Source of the DNA: Corynebacterium diphtheriae
Lineage (GTDB): Bacteria; Actinomycetota; Actinomycetes; Mycobacteriales; Mycobacteriaceae
Assembly (NCBI RefSeq): GCF_001457455.1
Contig: NZ_LN831026.1
Coordinates: 930,001-994,000, forward strand
Direction: 5' to 3'
Length of the DNA: 64,000 nucleotides
The stretch's first letter is position 1, and the number at the start of each line of letters is the position of its first letter. A model generated the notes under the pieces. The model was not told the origin of the DNA, ran no database searches, and was given only the letters and a program-made list of their open reading frames with translations. Shown here one piece after another: positions 6,764 to 16,062 of this stretch. The position numbers and the translations under genes were made by a program.

Positions 6764-8422
6764 GTGTTTACACCAGTCATAGATACCGTGGGCGGTAGCC
6801 TCGGTCTCTCGGCGCTATGCGCGATCCTGCCGCTAATCGGCTTCTTCATATTCTTGATGGTGCTCAAGATGAAAGCCCACTGGGCGGCACTCTCAAGCGT
6901 TGGAGTGGCGCTTCTTGTTGGTATTTTCCTCTTCAAGATGCCCGCTAACCTAGCACTTCTTTCCTTCGCTGAAGGCGTAGCTTTCGGTTTATTCCCAATC
7001 GTTTACGTCATTTGGATGGCGGTTTGGATCTACGATCTCACCGTTAAATCAGGTCGTTTTGAAGACCTTCGTACGATCTTCTCCAAGATCGGCCGCGGCG
7101 ATATGCGAGTTCAGGCCATGCTTATTGGCTTTGCATTTGGCGGCCTATTGGAAGCACTTGCTGGGTTCGGCGCACCTATTGCGATCGTTGCGGCAATGTT
7201 GCTTGCCATTGGTCTTAAGCCGATGAAGGCTGTTCTTGTCACCTTCGTTGCAAACTGTGCGCCTGTGGCATTTGGTGCCATGGGTATTCCTGTGACGACT
7301 GGTGGTCTGCTCACTCAGATCCCAGGCGAGCAAGTTGCTGCTATGGCCGGACGACAGGTTTCCCTCATTGCCTTAATCGTCCCGTTCATTTTGGCACTGA
7401 TCATGGATGGCACCCGTGGTGTTCGCCAGACTTGGCCAATGGCCCTTTTGCTGGGTATCACCTTCGGTGGCGGCCAGTTCTTGGCATCTAATTACTTCTC
7501 TTATGTGCTTACCGACGTTGTCGCGTGCCTACTTTCCCTCATCTGCGGTGTTGCGTTCTTGCGTATCTGGAAGCCAAAGACTCCAGAGGATCAAGCTTCT
7601 GAGATTGATGCCTCGACCATTCACCTGTCTGCTGATCGGGCATTCCTTGCGCTGTTCCCATATCTTCTCGTTGTCGTGGTGTTCTCGATCACCAGCTTGT
7701 GGAAGATAGGCGTTAACATCCCAGCTGCTCTGAAATCGACAGATATTAAGGTTCAGTGGCCTGGACTTCATGGCCACTTGGTCAACCAAGCCGGCGAGCC
7801 AATTCCTAACACCATTTTTAACTTCAACTGGTTGTCTACCCCTGGCACGATCCTCTTCTTCTGCGGTTTGATCACAGTTCTCGTGTACTCCGCAGCGGCT
7901 AAGAACAGCAATGGTGCATACCCAATGTCGTTCAAAGCGGGCTTTAGCCAATTGGCTGAAGGTGCCTACAAGATGCGCTTCTCCGCTTTGACCATTGCTG
8001 CTGTGATGGGTCTTGCTTATGTGATGAACCTTTCAGGCCAGACTGCTTCTATTGGTGCCTTTTTGGCAGCTACCGGCACTATCTTCCCACTGCTTTCGCC
8101 GCTGCTGGGTTGGATTGGTACGTGGGTGACAGGATCTGCAACTTCTGCCAATGCGTTGTTTGCGCAAATGCAGTCCACCACCGCAACCCAGGTGGGTGTA
8201 AGCCCAACTCTACTGGTGGGTGCCAACACTGCTGGTGCAACCTTGGGCAAGATGATGAGCCCGCAGACTCTGACCATTGCTGCCAACGCTGTCAACATGG
8301 AAAACGGCGAACGCAAGATCATGGCTCAGGCGTGGAAATACTCCCTCGGACTTCTGGTCTACATCTGCATCATTGCGTACCTTCAGTCCACCCCAATTCT
8401 CGGATGGATGGTTGTGGGCTAA
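6764..8422 (+). CDS. lctP: L-lactate permease, LctP family
   Basis: This 552-residue integral membrane protein with about twelve or more hydrophobic helices belongs to the LctP family of lactate/proton symporters. Family signatures are present: FGLFPIVYVIWMAVWIYDLTVKSGRF, FGGLLEALAGFGAPIAIVAAMLLAIG, and the C-terminal GTWVTGSATSANALFAQMQ. It starts at a GTG preceded by a modest GGGAG site. It lies divergent to lutABC, so uptake and oxidation of lactate are encoded side by side and probably controlled together. Only 11 bp separate it from argS, so argS may receive some read-through transcription. Confidence 0.92.
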   Translation: MFTPVIDTVGGSLGLSALCAILPLIGFFIFLMVLKMKAHWAALSSVGVALLVGIFLFKMPANLALLSFAEGVAFGLFPIVYVIWMAVWIYDLTVKSGRFEDLRTIFSKIGRGDMRVQAMLIGFAFGGLLEALAGFGAPIAIVAAMLLAIGLKPMKAVLVTFVANCAPVAFGAMGIPVTTGGLLTQIPGEQVAAMAGRQVSLIALIVPFILALIMDGTRGVRQTWPMALLLGITFGGGQFLASNYFSYVLTDVVACLLSLICGVAFLRIWKPKTPEDQASEIDASTIHLSADRAFLALFPYLLVVVVFSITSLWKIGVNIPAALKSTDIKVQWPGLHGHLVNQAGEPIPNTIFNFNWLSTPGTILFFCGLITVLVYSAAAKNSNGAYPMSFKAGFSQLAEGAYKMRFSALTIAAVMGLAYVMNLSGQTASIGAFLAATGTIFPLLSPLLGWIGTWVTGSATSANALFAQMQSTTATQVGVSPTLLVGANTAGATLGKMMSPQTLTIAANAVNMENGERKIMAQAWKYSLGLLVYICIIAYLQSTPILGWMVVG

Positions 8423-8433
8423 ACTTCTAACCC

Positions 8434-10086
8434 ATGACACCTGCGGATCTTTCTCAACTAATTAAACAAACAGCAATTGATGTTTTGTCGGCGCGTGAGC
8501 TCGACACCACGGTGCTCCCTGAAACTGTCGTGGTGGAGCGCCCACGCAACCCAGAGCATGGAGATTATGCAACAAACGTTGCTCTTCAGATTGCTAAAAA
8601 AGTTGGGATGAATCCGCGAGAGTTAGGCCAGGTGCTTGCTGACTCCCTCGCTGCCAACACGGCAATCGACGAGGCGTCGATCGCAGGCCCTGGCTTTATT
8701 AATATCCGCTTGGCGGCAGCCGCTCAGGGTGAGATTGTGGCGAAAATTCTGGAGGCGGGAGCTACCTTCGGGCATTCCGATCTTTATCAGGGGCGTCGCG
8801 TCAATCTTGAGTTTGTGTCTGCGAACCCAACTGGCCCAATTCACTTGGGGGGAACACGTTGGGCGGCGGTAGGAGACTCTTTGGGCCGTGTATTGGAAGC
8901 CTCCGGTGCACAGGTCACCCGTGAGTACTACTTCAATGACCACGGACGTCAGATTGATCGCTTTACTAACTCGTTGGTGGCTTCGGCCAAGGGGGAGCCA
9001 ACTCCAGAAGATGGTTACGGCGGAGATTACATCAAGGAAATCGCTGATGCAGTAGTTGCGCAGCACCCAGATGTGTTGGCTCTGGCCGAAGCGGATCTCA
9101 ATGAAGGGTTCCGTGCAACTGGTGTTGAGATGATGTTCGCGCACATCAAGGAATCTCTCCATGAGTTTGGTACTGATTTCGATGTGTACTTCCACGAGAA
9201 CTCGTTGTTCGAATCGGGAGCAGTAGATAAAGCTATTCAGACGCTGAAAGACAATGGCAACCTGTATTTCAATGAGGGCGCTTGGTGGCTTAAGTCCTCT
9301 GAATATGGTGATGACAAAGATCGCGTAGTGATCAAGTCTGATGGCGATGCTGCTTACATTGCCGGTGACATTGCTTATGTTGCGGATAAGTTCGACCGCG
9401 GTCATGACCTGTGCATTTACATGCTTGGTGCAGACCATCACGGTTATATTTCTCGTCTTCGTGCGGCAGCAGCTGCGATGGGTTACGAGCCTTCCAACGT
9501 CGAGGTCCTCATCGGTCAGATGGTTAACCTTGTGCGTGACGGCAAGGCTGTCCGTATGTCTAAGCGCGCAGGCACCGTTATTACCTTGGACGATCTGGTG
9601 GAAGCAATCGGAATCGACGGTGCTCGATACTCGATGATTCGCTCTTCGGTTGATTCTAGCTTGGATATTGACTTGCAGCTGTGGGAGCAGCAAAGCAGTG
9701 ATAACCCTGTTTATTACGTTCAGTATGGTCACGCACGTTTGTGCTCGATTGCACGTAAAGCTGCTGATCTCGGTATCACCGCAATCGATCCTGACCTTTC
9801 GCTTTTGACTCATGACCGTGAAGGCGATTTGATCCGTACACTCGGTGAGTTCCCAGCTGTAGTGAAGGCTGCAGCAGAGCTACGCGAACCGCACCGCATT
9901 GCGCGTTTTGCTGAGGATCTTGCTGGTACGTTCCATCGTTTCTACGATTCCTGCCAGATTTTGCCTAAAGTAGGCGAGTCTGCTGAGCCTATTCACACTG
10001 CACGTTTGGCGCTGGCTAACGCGACGCGTCAGGTATTGGCTAATGCGCTGGGGCTTGTCGGAGTATCTGCGCCGGAGCGTATGTAG
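8434..10086 (+). CDS. argS: Arginyl-tRNA synthetase
   Basis: This class I synthetase of 550 residues charges tRNA-Arg. It shows the Arg_tRNA_synt_N domain at the start ([28 protein letters not shown]), the HIGH-type motif in [12 protein letters not shown] (about 130-141), a KMSKS-type loop VRMSKRAGT (about 373-381), and the C-terminal DALR anticodon-binding domain ([10 protein letters not shown] onwards). It has the usual length and is complete. Its stop is 2 bp before lysA, the classic corynebacterial argS-lysA pair. Confidence 0.97.
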   Translation: MTPADLSQLIKQTAIDVLSARELDTTVLPETVVVERPRNPEHGDYATNVALQIAKKVGMNPRELGQVLADSLAANTAIDEASIAGPGFINIRLAAAAQGEIVAKILEAGATFGHSDLYQGRRVNLEFVSANPTGPIHLGGTRWAAVGDSLGRVLEASGAQVTREYYFNDHGRQIDRFTNSLVASAKGEPTPEDGYGGDYIKEIADAVVAQHPDVLALAEADLNEGFRATGVEMMFAHIKESLHEFGTDFDVYFHENSLFESGAVDKAIQTLKDNGNLYFNEGAWWLKSSEYGDDKDRVVIKSDGDAAYIAGDIAYVADKFDRGHDLCIYMLGADHHGYISRLRAAAAAMGYEPSNVEVLIGQMVNLVRDGKAVRMSKRAGTVITLDDLVEAIGIDGARYSMIRSSVDSSLDIDLQLWEQQSSDNPVYYVQYGHARLCSIARKAADLGITAIDPDLSLLTHDREGDLIRTLGEFPAVVKAAAELREPHRIARFAEDLAGTFHRFYDSCQILPKVGESAEPIHTARLALANATRQVLANALGLVGVSAPERM

Positions 10087-10088
10087 TC

Positions 10089-11417
10089 ATGGATTTCAAC
10101 GCACTGCCTTCCCACGTGTGGCCAAGACATGCTGCACGTGAGGCTGGGGGAGATGTCAGTGTCGCCGGTGTATCTTTGGCGTCCATCGCTCAGGAATATG
10201 GGACTCCTGTATTTGTCGTTGATGAGGCAGATTTCCGAAGCCGTTGTCGTGACATGGCAGCAGCTTTTGGCGGCGCGGATAAGGTCCACTACGCATCCAA
10301 AGCGTTTCTTACTCGCCGAATTGCTCGGTGGGTTGAAGAAGAAGGCTTAAGCCTCGATATCGCATCTCATGGGGAACTACAGGTTGCACTGCGAGCAGGT
10401 TTTCCGTCGCAACGCATAACGGCACATGGCAACAATAAAGATCGTGCCTTTTTGCAAGCGCTTGTCGACGCCCGTGTGGGACATGTCGTCATCGACTCCA
10501 TGGTGGAACTCGAACGCCTTGAGGAAATTGCTGGTGCGGCAGGTATCCAACAGCCTGTGATGGTGCGTGTTAAACCTGGTATCGAAGCCCACACTCACGA
10601 GTTCATCGCTACTAGCCACGAAGACCAAAAATTCGGTTTCTCGTTGGCCTCTGGTTCAGCATATGCGGCGGCAGCGCGCGCTATCTCGTCTGAGTCTTTG
10701 TACCTCATTGGTCTGCATTGTCACGTGGGATCGCAGGTATTTGACGCTCAGGGATTTAGCTTGGCAGCTCAGCGTGTTCTCGATTTGTACTCCAGAATTC
10801 ACCGTGAACTTGGTGTGGATTTAGAGCAGCTTGACCTCGGTGGCGGATACGGAATTGCGTATACCGAAGATGAAACACCATTGGATGTTGCTGCAGTGGC
10901 TCAAGATTTGCTCAAAGCAGTACAGTCTGCGGCTGATGAAATCGGTATCAGTGCACCGGAAGTCCTCGTTGAGCCTGGGCGAGCCATTGCTGGTCCCTCA
11001 ACCGTTACGGTTTATGAGGTAGGCACGGTTAAAGACGTCCACGTGACTGACCGGCAGACGCGTCGTTATCTAGCAGTGGATGGTGGCATGAGCGACAACA
11101 TTCGTCCTGCTCTTTATGAGGCTGAGTATGATGCGCGGGTGATTAACAGAAACATCACCGGAACACAAATTTCGAGTCGAGTAGTGGGCTCGCATTGTGA
11201 ATCCGGAGACATTTTGATCAACGATGCGATGCTGCCTGATGATATTCGCGAGGGCGACTTGTTGGCATTGGCTGCTACCGGTGCCTATTGCTTTGCTATG
11301 AGCAGTCGCTACAATATGATGGGGCGTCCTGCGGTTGTGAGTGTGCTCGACGGACAAGCAAGCGTGATGGTGAAACGGGAAAATATAGACGATCTATTGC
11401 AGTTAGACGTCCCGTAA
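10089..11417 (+). CDS. lysA: Diaminopimelate decarboxylase
   Basis: This PLP enzyme of 442 residues converts meso-diaminopimelate to L-lysine, the last step of the pathway. The alanine-racemase-like barrel carries the PLP lysine in [11 protein letters not shown] (K71), the HCHVGSQ motif, the glycine-rich phosphate-binding [15 protein letters not shown], and the C-terminal CESGDIL, the Cys-containing motif of the second domain. It is co-transcribed with argS (2-bp gap). In C. glutamicum the same operon responds to lysine and arginine; I see no clear attenuator here. Confidence 0.96.
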   Translation: MDFNALPSHVWPRHAAREAGGDVSVAGVSLASIAQEYGTPVFVVDEADFRSRCRDMAAAFGGADKVHYASKAFLTRRIARWVEEEGLSLDIASHGELQVALRAGFPSQRITAHGNNKDRAFLQALVDARVGHVVIDSMVELERLEEIAGAAGIQQPVMVRVKPGIEAHTHEFIATSHEDQKFGFSLASGSAYAAAARAISSESLYLIGLHCHVGSQVFDAQGFSLAAQRVLDLYSRIHRELGVDLEQLDLGGGYGIAYTEDETPLDVAAVAQDLLKAVQSAADEIGISAPEVLVEPGRAIAGPSTVTVYEVGTVKDVHVTDRQTRRYLAVDGGMSDNIRPALYEAEYDARVINRNITGTQISSRVVGSHCESGDILINDAMLPDDIREGDLLALAATGAYCFAMSSRYNMMGRPAVVSVLDGQASVMVKRENIDDLLQLDVP

Positions 11418-11438
11418 CGTGAGACGAACGTCCAAATA

Positions 11439-11485
11439 CCCCCATTTTATGCATATATTGTGCGTGAAATGGGGTTCTTATTTTT
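11439..11485 (+). terminator. Probable terminator of argS-lysA
   Basis: The stem CCCCATTT (11440-11447) pairs with AAATGGGG (11467-11474), followed by TTCTTATTTTT. It lies between lysA and the hom promoter. Confidence 0.65.
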
Positions 11486-11549
11486 CCTGTAATTGCAGGT
11501 GAAGTGGGGGTAAAGAGAAGTATCGTGCCCCCATGGCACCGAAGTGGGA

Positions 11550-11606
11550 AGCGGAACGCTGCTACAATTTGGGAAACCTAATGCCCACCTGTTCCGCTAT
11601 AGGAAC
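11550..11606. promoter_or_regulatory. hom promoter and leader with nested inverted repeats
   Basis: A -10-like TACAAT lies at 11563-11568, about 55 bp before hom; no good -35 box is seen. AGCGGAAC (11550-11557) and GTTCCGCT (11591-11598) form an 8-bp inverted repeat around it, and GTTCC-N6-GGAAC (11591-11606) forms a second dyad just ahead of the ribosome site. The 5-N6-5 geometry is like that of the McbR operator (TAGAC-N6-GTCTA), which controls hom in C. glutamicum, but the sequence differs. Confidence 0.4.
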
Positions 11607-11622
11607 CTCTACGAGGAGTGCT

Positions 11623-12969
11623 ATGAACCCTGACTCACAGCATCATGCAACGTTTAACCCTGGCAAAGGTGAAGGATCACCTGTGGGAATCGCGATTTTG
11701 GGCTATGGCACAGTGGGTAGCCAAGTTCTTCGTCTCCTCACCGAGAATCATAATGATTTCCAACATCGCGCCGGTGGACCGCTTGAGATCAAGGGTGTTG
11801 CTGCCTCCAGTGTGGAAAAGCACCGTGGATCTCTTGCCGATCAACTAGGACTACTTACAGACGATGCGCGCTCGCTTATTGCTCGTGATGACGTAGATAT
11901 CGTTGTGGAAGTCATCGGTGGAATCGACTATCCGCGTGAGCTCATTCTTGAGGCTCTACACAGCGGAAAGTCTGTGGTGACAGCAAACAAGGCGCTGGTC
12001 GCGGCTCATTCAGAGGAGCTTGCTGCTGCAGCTGACGAGGCCGGAGTTGACCTCTACTTCGAGGCCGCAGTTGCCGCTGCAATCCCAGTGCTTGGCCCAC
12101 TACGTCGTTCCTTGGCTGGTGACCAAATCCAGTCGGTTGCCGGCATTGTTAACGGAACGACCAACTTCATCTTGGACGCCATGGATTCTACGGGTGCAAG
12201 CTATGATGACATGCTCGCAGAAGCCACCCGATTGGGCTATGCAGAAGCAGACCCAACAGCAGATGTTGAAGGCCATGACGCAGCATCGAAAGCAGCTATT
12301 CTTGCATCCTTGGCATTCCATACACGCGTAACTTATGCGGATGTGTACTGTGAGGGAATCTCGAAGATCACGGCAGACGACATCAACGCAGCCAAGGAAG
12401 CAGGCTTTACCATCAAACTGCTTGCTATCTGCGAGCGGCTCAATGTTGATGGCGTAGAAAAGGTTTCTGCGCGCGTTCATCCCACCTTGGTCCCACGCAA
12501 TCACCCCCTGGCCAGCGTAGACAAGTCCTTCAACGCAATTTTCGTTGAAGCTGAAGCCGCAGGCCGACTTATGTTCTACGGCAATGGTGCTGGTGGTAAC
12601 CCAACGGCATCGGCGGTGCTCGGCGATATTGTCGGCGCTGCTCGCAACAAGGTTTTTGGTGGGCGTGCCCCAGGCGAATCCACCTATGCGGATCTTCCCA
12701 TTGCACCATTCGGTGAGGTCCCTACACGCTTCCATATCGATATGGAAGTAGAAGACCGCGTTGGCGTATTAGCGGATCTTGCTAAGACATTCTCTAGCCA
12801 TGGTATTTCGTTGCGCACTGTGCGTCAGGCTGAAAAAGATGGTCATGCCCGCTTGATTGTGGTTACGCATACGGCCAAGGAATCGGAACTTGAAGCAACC
12901 GTTGAACAGATTAAGAATTCTGACTCGGTGAAAAAGATCAACAGCGTTATTCGTCTAGCAGGGGAGTAA
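11623..12969 (+). CDS. hom: Homoserine dehydrogenase
   Basis: This 448-residue enzyme reduces aspartate semialdehyde to homoserine, the branch point to threonine and methionine. The Rossmann motif is GYGTVG (residues 27-32); the catalytic domain includes [19 protein letters not shown] and [21 protein letters not shown]. An ACT regulatory domain (from about residue 370, [27 protein letters not shown]) is the usual site of threonine feedback. I chose the ATG at 11623 because of its good CGAGGAG ribosome site; an ATG at 11533 lies upstream of the putative -10 box. It is 4 bp ahead of thrB. Confidence 0.95.
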   Translation: MNPDSQHHATFNPGKGEGSPVGIAILGYGTVGSQVLRLLTENHNDFQHRAGGPLEIKGVAASSVEKHRGSLADQLGLLTDDARSLIARDDVDIVVEVIGGIDYPRELILEALHSGKSVVTANKALVAAHSEELAAAADEAGVDLYFEAAVAAAIPVLGPLRRSLAGDQIQSVAGIVNGTTNFILDAMDSTGASYDDMLAEATRLGYAEADPTADVEGHDAASKAAILASLAFHTRVTYADVYCEGISKITADDINAAKEAGFTIKLLAICERLNVDGVEKVSARVHPTLVPRNHPLASVDKSFNAIFVEAEAAGRLMFYGNGAGGNPTASAVLGDIVGAARNKVFGGRAPGESTYADLPIAPFGEVPTRFHIDMEVEDRVGVLADLAKTFSSHGISLRTVRQAEKDGHARLIVVTHTAKESELEATVEQIKNSDSVKKINSVIRLAGE

Positions 12970-12973
12970 ACCC

Positions 12974-13900
12974 ATGGCTATAGAGCTGCCGGTAGGTAAA
13001 AAAGTAACGGTCACGGTGCCAGCATCGTCGGCAAACTTGGGCCCAGGCTTTGACACTTTGGGGTTGGCATTGTCTTTGTATGACACCGTTGAAGTGGAGG
13101 TCACTGACCACGGTCTTGAAGTCGAGGTTTTTGGTGAAGGCCAAGGAGAGCTTCCCCTTGATGGTTCCCACCTTGTTGTCAAAGCAATCCGTGCGGGATT
13201 GAAGGCTGCTGATGTACAGGTACCTGGGCTAAGAGTTGTCTGCCATAACAACATTCCACAGTCACGTGGTTTAGGCTCGTCTGCGGCTGCTGCTGTTGCC
13301 GGTGTTGCGGCGGCAAATGGTCTAGCTGGATTCCCGCTTGACGACGCCCGTGTGGTTCAGCTTTCCTCAGCATTCGAAGGGCATCCAGACAATGCCGCTG
13401 CTTCAGTACTAGGTAATGCGGTTGTTTCATGGACTGAAATTCCAGTCGACGGACGTACTGAACCGCAATTCAAGGCGGTGACGATTAACGTCGATAGCCG
13501 AATTAAAGCGACAGCGTTGGTTCCTGATTTCCATGCGTCAACGGAAGCTGTTCGTCGAGTTTTGCCTAGCGACGTTACTCACCTAGATGCGCGATTTAAT
13601 GTTTCGCGTTGTGCCGTCATGACAGTAGCTTTGCAGCACCATCCAGAGCTGTTGTGGGAAGGTACCCGCGATAGACTGCATCAGCCGTACCGTGCAGATG
13701 TCTTGCCTGTGACGGCGGAATGGGTCAACCGACTCCGCAATCGTGGCTATGCTGCCTACTTGTCTGGGGCTGGGCCGACCATCATGGTGCTTCATACTGA
13801 GCCAGTTGACGAGGCTGTTCTCGATGACGCGCGTGAAGCTGGGTTGCGTGTGCTGTCCTTGGATGTAGCAGATGCTGTATCGGTGAAAGTCGATGCCTAG
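12974..13900 (+). CDS. thrB: Homoserine kinase
   Basis: This GHMP-family kinase of 308 residues phosphorylates homoserine on the way to threonine. The substrate-binding N-terminus is [23 protein letters not shown] (about 11-33) and the ATP-binding glycine-rich loop is [16 protein letters not shown] (95-110). A third motif near the C-terminus is [15 protein letters not shown]. It follows hom by 4 bp in a two-gene operon that ends with a strong hairpin. Confidence 0.96.
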   Translation: MAIELPVGKKVTVTVPASSANLGPGFDTLGLALSLYDTVEVEVTDHGLEVEVFGEGQGELPLDGSHLVVKAIRAGLKAADVQVPGLRVVCHNNIPQSRGLGSSAAAAVAGVAAANGLAGFPLDDARVVQLSSAFEGHPDNAAASVLGNAVVSWTEIPVDGRTEPQFKAVTINVDSRIKATALVPDFHASTEAVRRVLPSDVTHLDARFNVSRCAVMTVALQHHPELLWEGTRDRLHQPYRADVLPVTAEWVNRLRNRGYAAYLSGAGPTIMVLHTEPVDEAVLDDAREAGLRVLSLDVADAVSVKVDA

Positions 13901-13920
13901 ATAACCGCATGCCAATTTAA

Positions 13921-13965
13921 CTACCGCCCTCCTAGTCAAGTCTCTAGGAGGGCGGTAGTCGTTAT
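13921..13965. terminator. Bidirectional terminator between thrB and the acyl-CoA synthetase gene
   Basis: The perfect 15-bp stem CTACCGCCCTCCTAG (13921-13935) / CTAGGAGGGCGGTAG (13944-13958) with an 8-nt loop separates two convergent genes. The flanks have short T-rich (plus) and A/T-rich (minus) tails. Confidence 0.85.
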
Positions 13966-15701
13966 TCGGCGGAATCGCTATGGGAGGATCTACCTGGGCC
14001 TTTAAGTGCAATGATTTCAAAATCGCCATCAGCCAAGTGTTGGCGCAGGTCAATTTTGTCAAACTTGCCCACGGATGTTTTGTCAATGGATTTAACAAAC
14101 GTCCAGTATTCCGGAAGCATCCAGTTGGGGAACGTATCGCGTAACCCCTCGCGTAGGCGTTCAGCTGTTTCTTTATTCGGTTCCACACCTGCAGCTAAGA
14201 CTGTCACTGACAGCGGTCGTTCGCCCCATTTAGGATCGGGATATCCAATTACTGCTGCCTCAACGACGACTGTTGCTGCCATGATTTCGTTTTCCAACAT
14301 TGTGGAGTAGATCCATTCGCCGCCTGAGCGGATGACATCGCGAGCGCGGTCATGGATGGTGAGGTAACCGTCGCGAGTTACTGAACCAACATCACCTGTG
14401 CGAAGCCAACCATCCTCAGTGAACTGTTCAGGTGCATCCTCTACTTCGTGGTCGCGGAACATCGACGCGGCACCGCCATTGTCCTCGGTCGCTGAGTGGT
14501 AGTAGTGTTCGGTGACCCAATTTCCTCGGACTTGAATTTCACCTTGGTTACGGTCGGTCGAGCTCATGATTTCACCATCATTGACTACGCGATATTCCAA
14601 AGTGGCGGGGAACCGACCTTGGCTAATGCGATAGTTCAGTCGGGTTTCCCCTGAAACTCCCGATGGTGGTCGTGCCACTGTACCGATTGCAACCGTTTCG
14701 GTCATGCCCCACACGTGGACTACATCGACGCCGTAGCGTTCTTCCCAAAGCTTGATCAAGATCGCCGGTACAGCGGAACCTCCCACATAGATTTCTTGCA
14801 GGCTCATACGTTCAGGAGAGTGGCGCATGTAGTGGACCATGAGCTGGATCCACAACGTGGGAACACCGTGAGCGACACGAGGATGCGCAGTAGCGATGAT
14901 GTGTGCAAGGGAGGGAGCCGATACACTAGACCCAGGGAATACGAGGGGGGTGCCGGACATGAAGGCTGCGATGGGGACGCACCAGCTCAAGATGTGATAG
15001 ATCGGCACGCAGCACAAAAATGACTGCCCGTGGGTAACGGCGAGCGAGTCTGTGGTGCGAAGATTTAGCGCTTGGAGATACAACGCACGGTGGGAATATG
15101 CCACCCCTTTGGGTGCTCCAGTGGTGCCGGTGGAGTAGCAGATCGCCGCTGCTGTGGTTTCTTCAACTTGTGGCCACTCGTAGACGGTGCTGCGACCGTC
15201 GAGAAGCGATTCGTAGGAGTAGCAGGTAATTCCTTCGGGTATTTCCGTGGCTGCATCCGTGATAGGGCTTGTTCCGATGAAGATCACGGCACGCACACTA
15301 GGGCATCCTTGATGCAGGATCGTACCCAGTTGTTTAGCGAGGCGTTGATCAGCAACGATGACTTCATCTTCAGCATGATTAATGATGTGGCGAATCTGAT
15401 CATTCATTAATTGCTTATTCAGCGGATTGAATACAGCACCCATGCAAGAAACCGCAAAAAGAACTTCGAGATGTTCTGCGCAGTTATACATCATCGATCC
15501 GACTCGCTGGTCATCGTCAATACCCAGTTCGTCGTGAAGCGCGTGGGCGAAAGCCGCAGCTCGTGCGGCAATTTCCGCATATGTCGTCTCTGATGCTACC
15601 TCGCCATCAAAGGTGGTGATCTTTGTGTCCGCGTGGGCGGTGGCACCGTAGGTGAGAATGCGCGCGAGATTAAGCGGAATGTCCTGCATTGTGCTGAGCA
15701 T
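13962..15701 (-). CDS. AMP-binding acyl-CoA synthetase (long-chain fatty-acid type)
   Basis: This protein of about 579 residues belongs to the ANL superfamily and should activate a carboxylic acid, probably a fatty acid, to the AMP and then CoA ester. The phosphate loop YSTGTTGAPKGV (about 189-200), the WGMTETV motif, GWLRTGDVG, and the C-terminal DVIRSGGEWIYSTMLENE and catalytic Lys region TSVGKFDK are all present. Length matches the family. Several start codons are possible (15713, 15701, 15689); 15701 has a weak GGTGA site. It is a lone leftward gene between thrB and rho, and the chain length used cannot be told from sequence alone. Confidence 0.85.
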   Translation of the reverse strand: MLSTMQDIPLNLARILTYGATAHADTKITTFDGEVASETTYAEIAARAAAFAHALHDELGIDDDQRVGSMMYNCAEHLEVLFAVSCMGAVFNPLNKQLMNDQIRHIINHAEDEVIVADQRLAKQLGTILHQGCPSVRAVIFIGTSPITDAATEIPEGITCYSYESLLDGRSTVYEWPQVEETTAAAICYSTGTTGAPKGVAYSHRALYLQALNLRTTDSLAVTHGQSFLCCVPIYHILSWCVPIAAFMSGTPLVFPGSSVSAPSLAHIIATAHPRVAHGVPTLWIQLMVHYMRHSPERMSLQEIYVGGSAVPAILIKLWEERYGVDVVHVWGMTETVAIGTVARPPSGVSGETRLNYRISQGRFPATLEYRVVNDGEIMSSTDRNQGEIQVRGNWVTEHYYHSATEDNGGAASMFRDHEVEDAPEQFTEDGWLRTGDVGSVTRDGYLTIHDRARDVIRSGGEWIYSTMLENEIMAATVVVEAAVIGYPDPKWGERPLSVTVLAAGVEPNKETAERLREGLRDTFPNWMLPEYWTFVKSIDKTSVGKFDKIDLRQHLADGDFEIIALKGPGRSSHSDSAE

Positions 15702-16062
15702 GATAATCACCATAGTTGTGTTTTTGGCACAAAGTTCACTTAAACCTACTTTATGGGTTAGAATCGCTACGAACTTCACGGAAATTTTCTGTGCTTGCCC
15801 ACGGTTCGATGTTTACTTCTTACCGAACCGCCAGTGTGTATAGCCTCTTCGCAGCAGAAGTTCATTACTCGGCACACCTCACCATCGCTATCCGCTACAT
15901 TTATGGTGATCGGTCGTGGTATGCCACGGATTCTCGCCGAAATTTCGGTGGTTTTACCCGTTTGAATCCAGTCAATTCCACAGAATGCTGTCAGCGGTTG
16001 TGTCTTGGTTGAACTATTCCCAGTGACTCCTTGACTGCTGATCACGCAATGAAAGGACATCT
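15702..16062. promoter_or_regulatory. Divergent promoter region and structured rho leader
   Basis: This 361-bp gap holds no gene. It must promote the acyl-CoA synthetase gene leftward and rho rightward. On the rho side there are several dyads: CGGTTCG/CGAACCG (15802-15808, 15824-15830), CGTGG-TATG-CCACG (15915-15928), and the perfect palindrome CCGAAATTTCGG (15937-15948). A long structured leader would suit the autogenous control known for rho in other bacteria, but this is an inference. Confidence 0.5.

Noticed and set aside
8623..9813. 396-codon minus-strand frame inside argS
   Set aside because: It lies fully inside argS, which has all its motifs. The long frame comes from the codon bias of the true gene.
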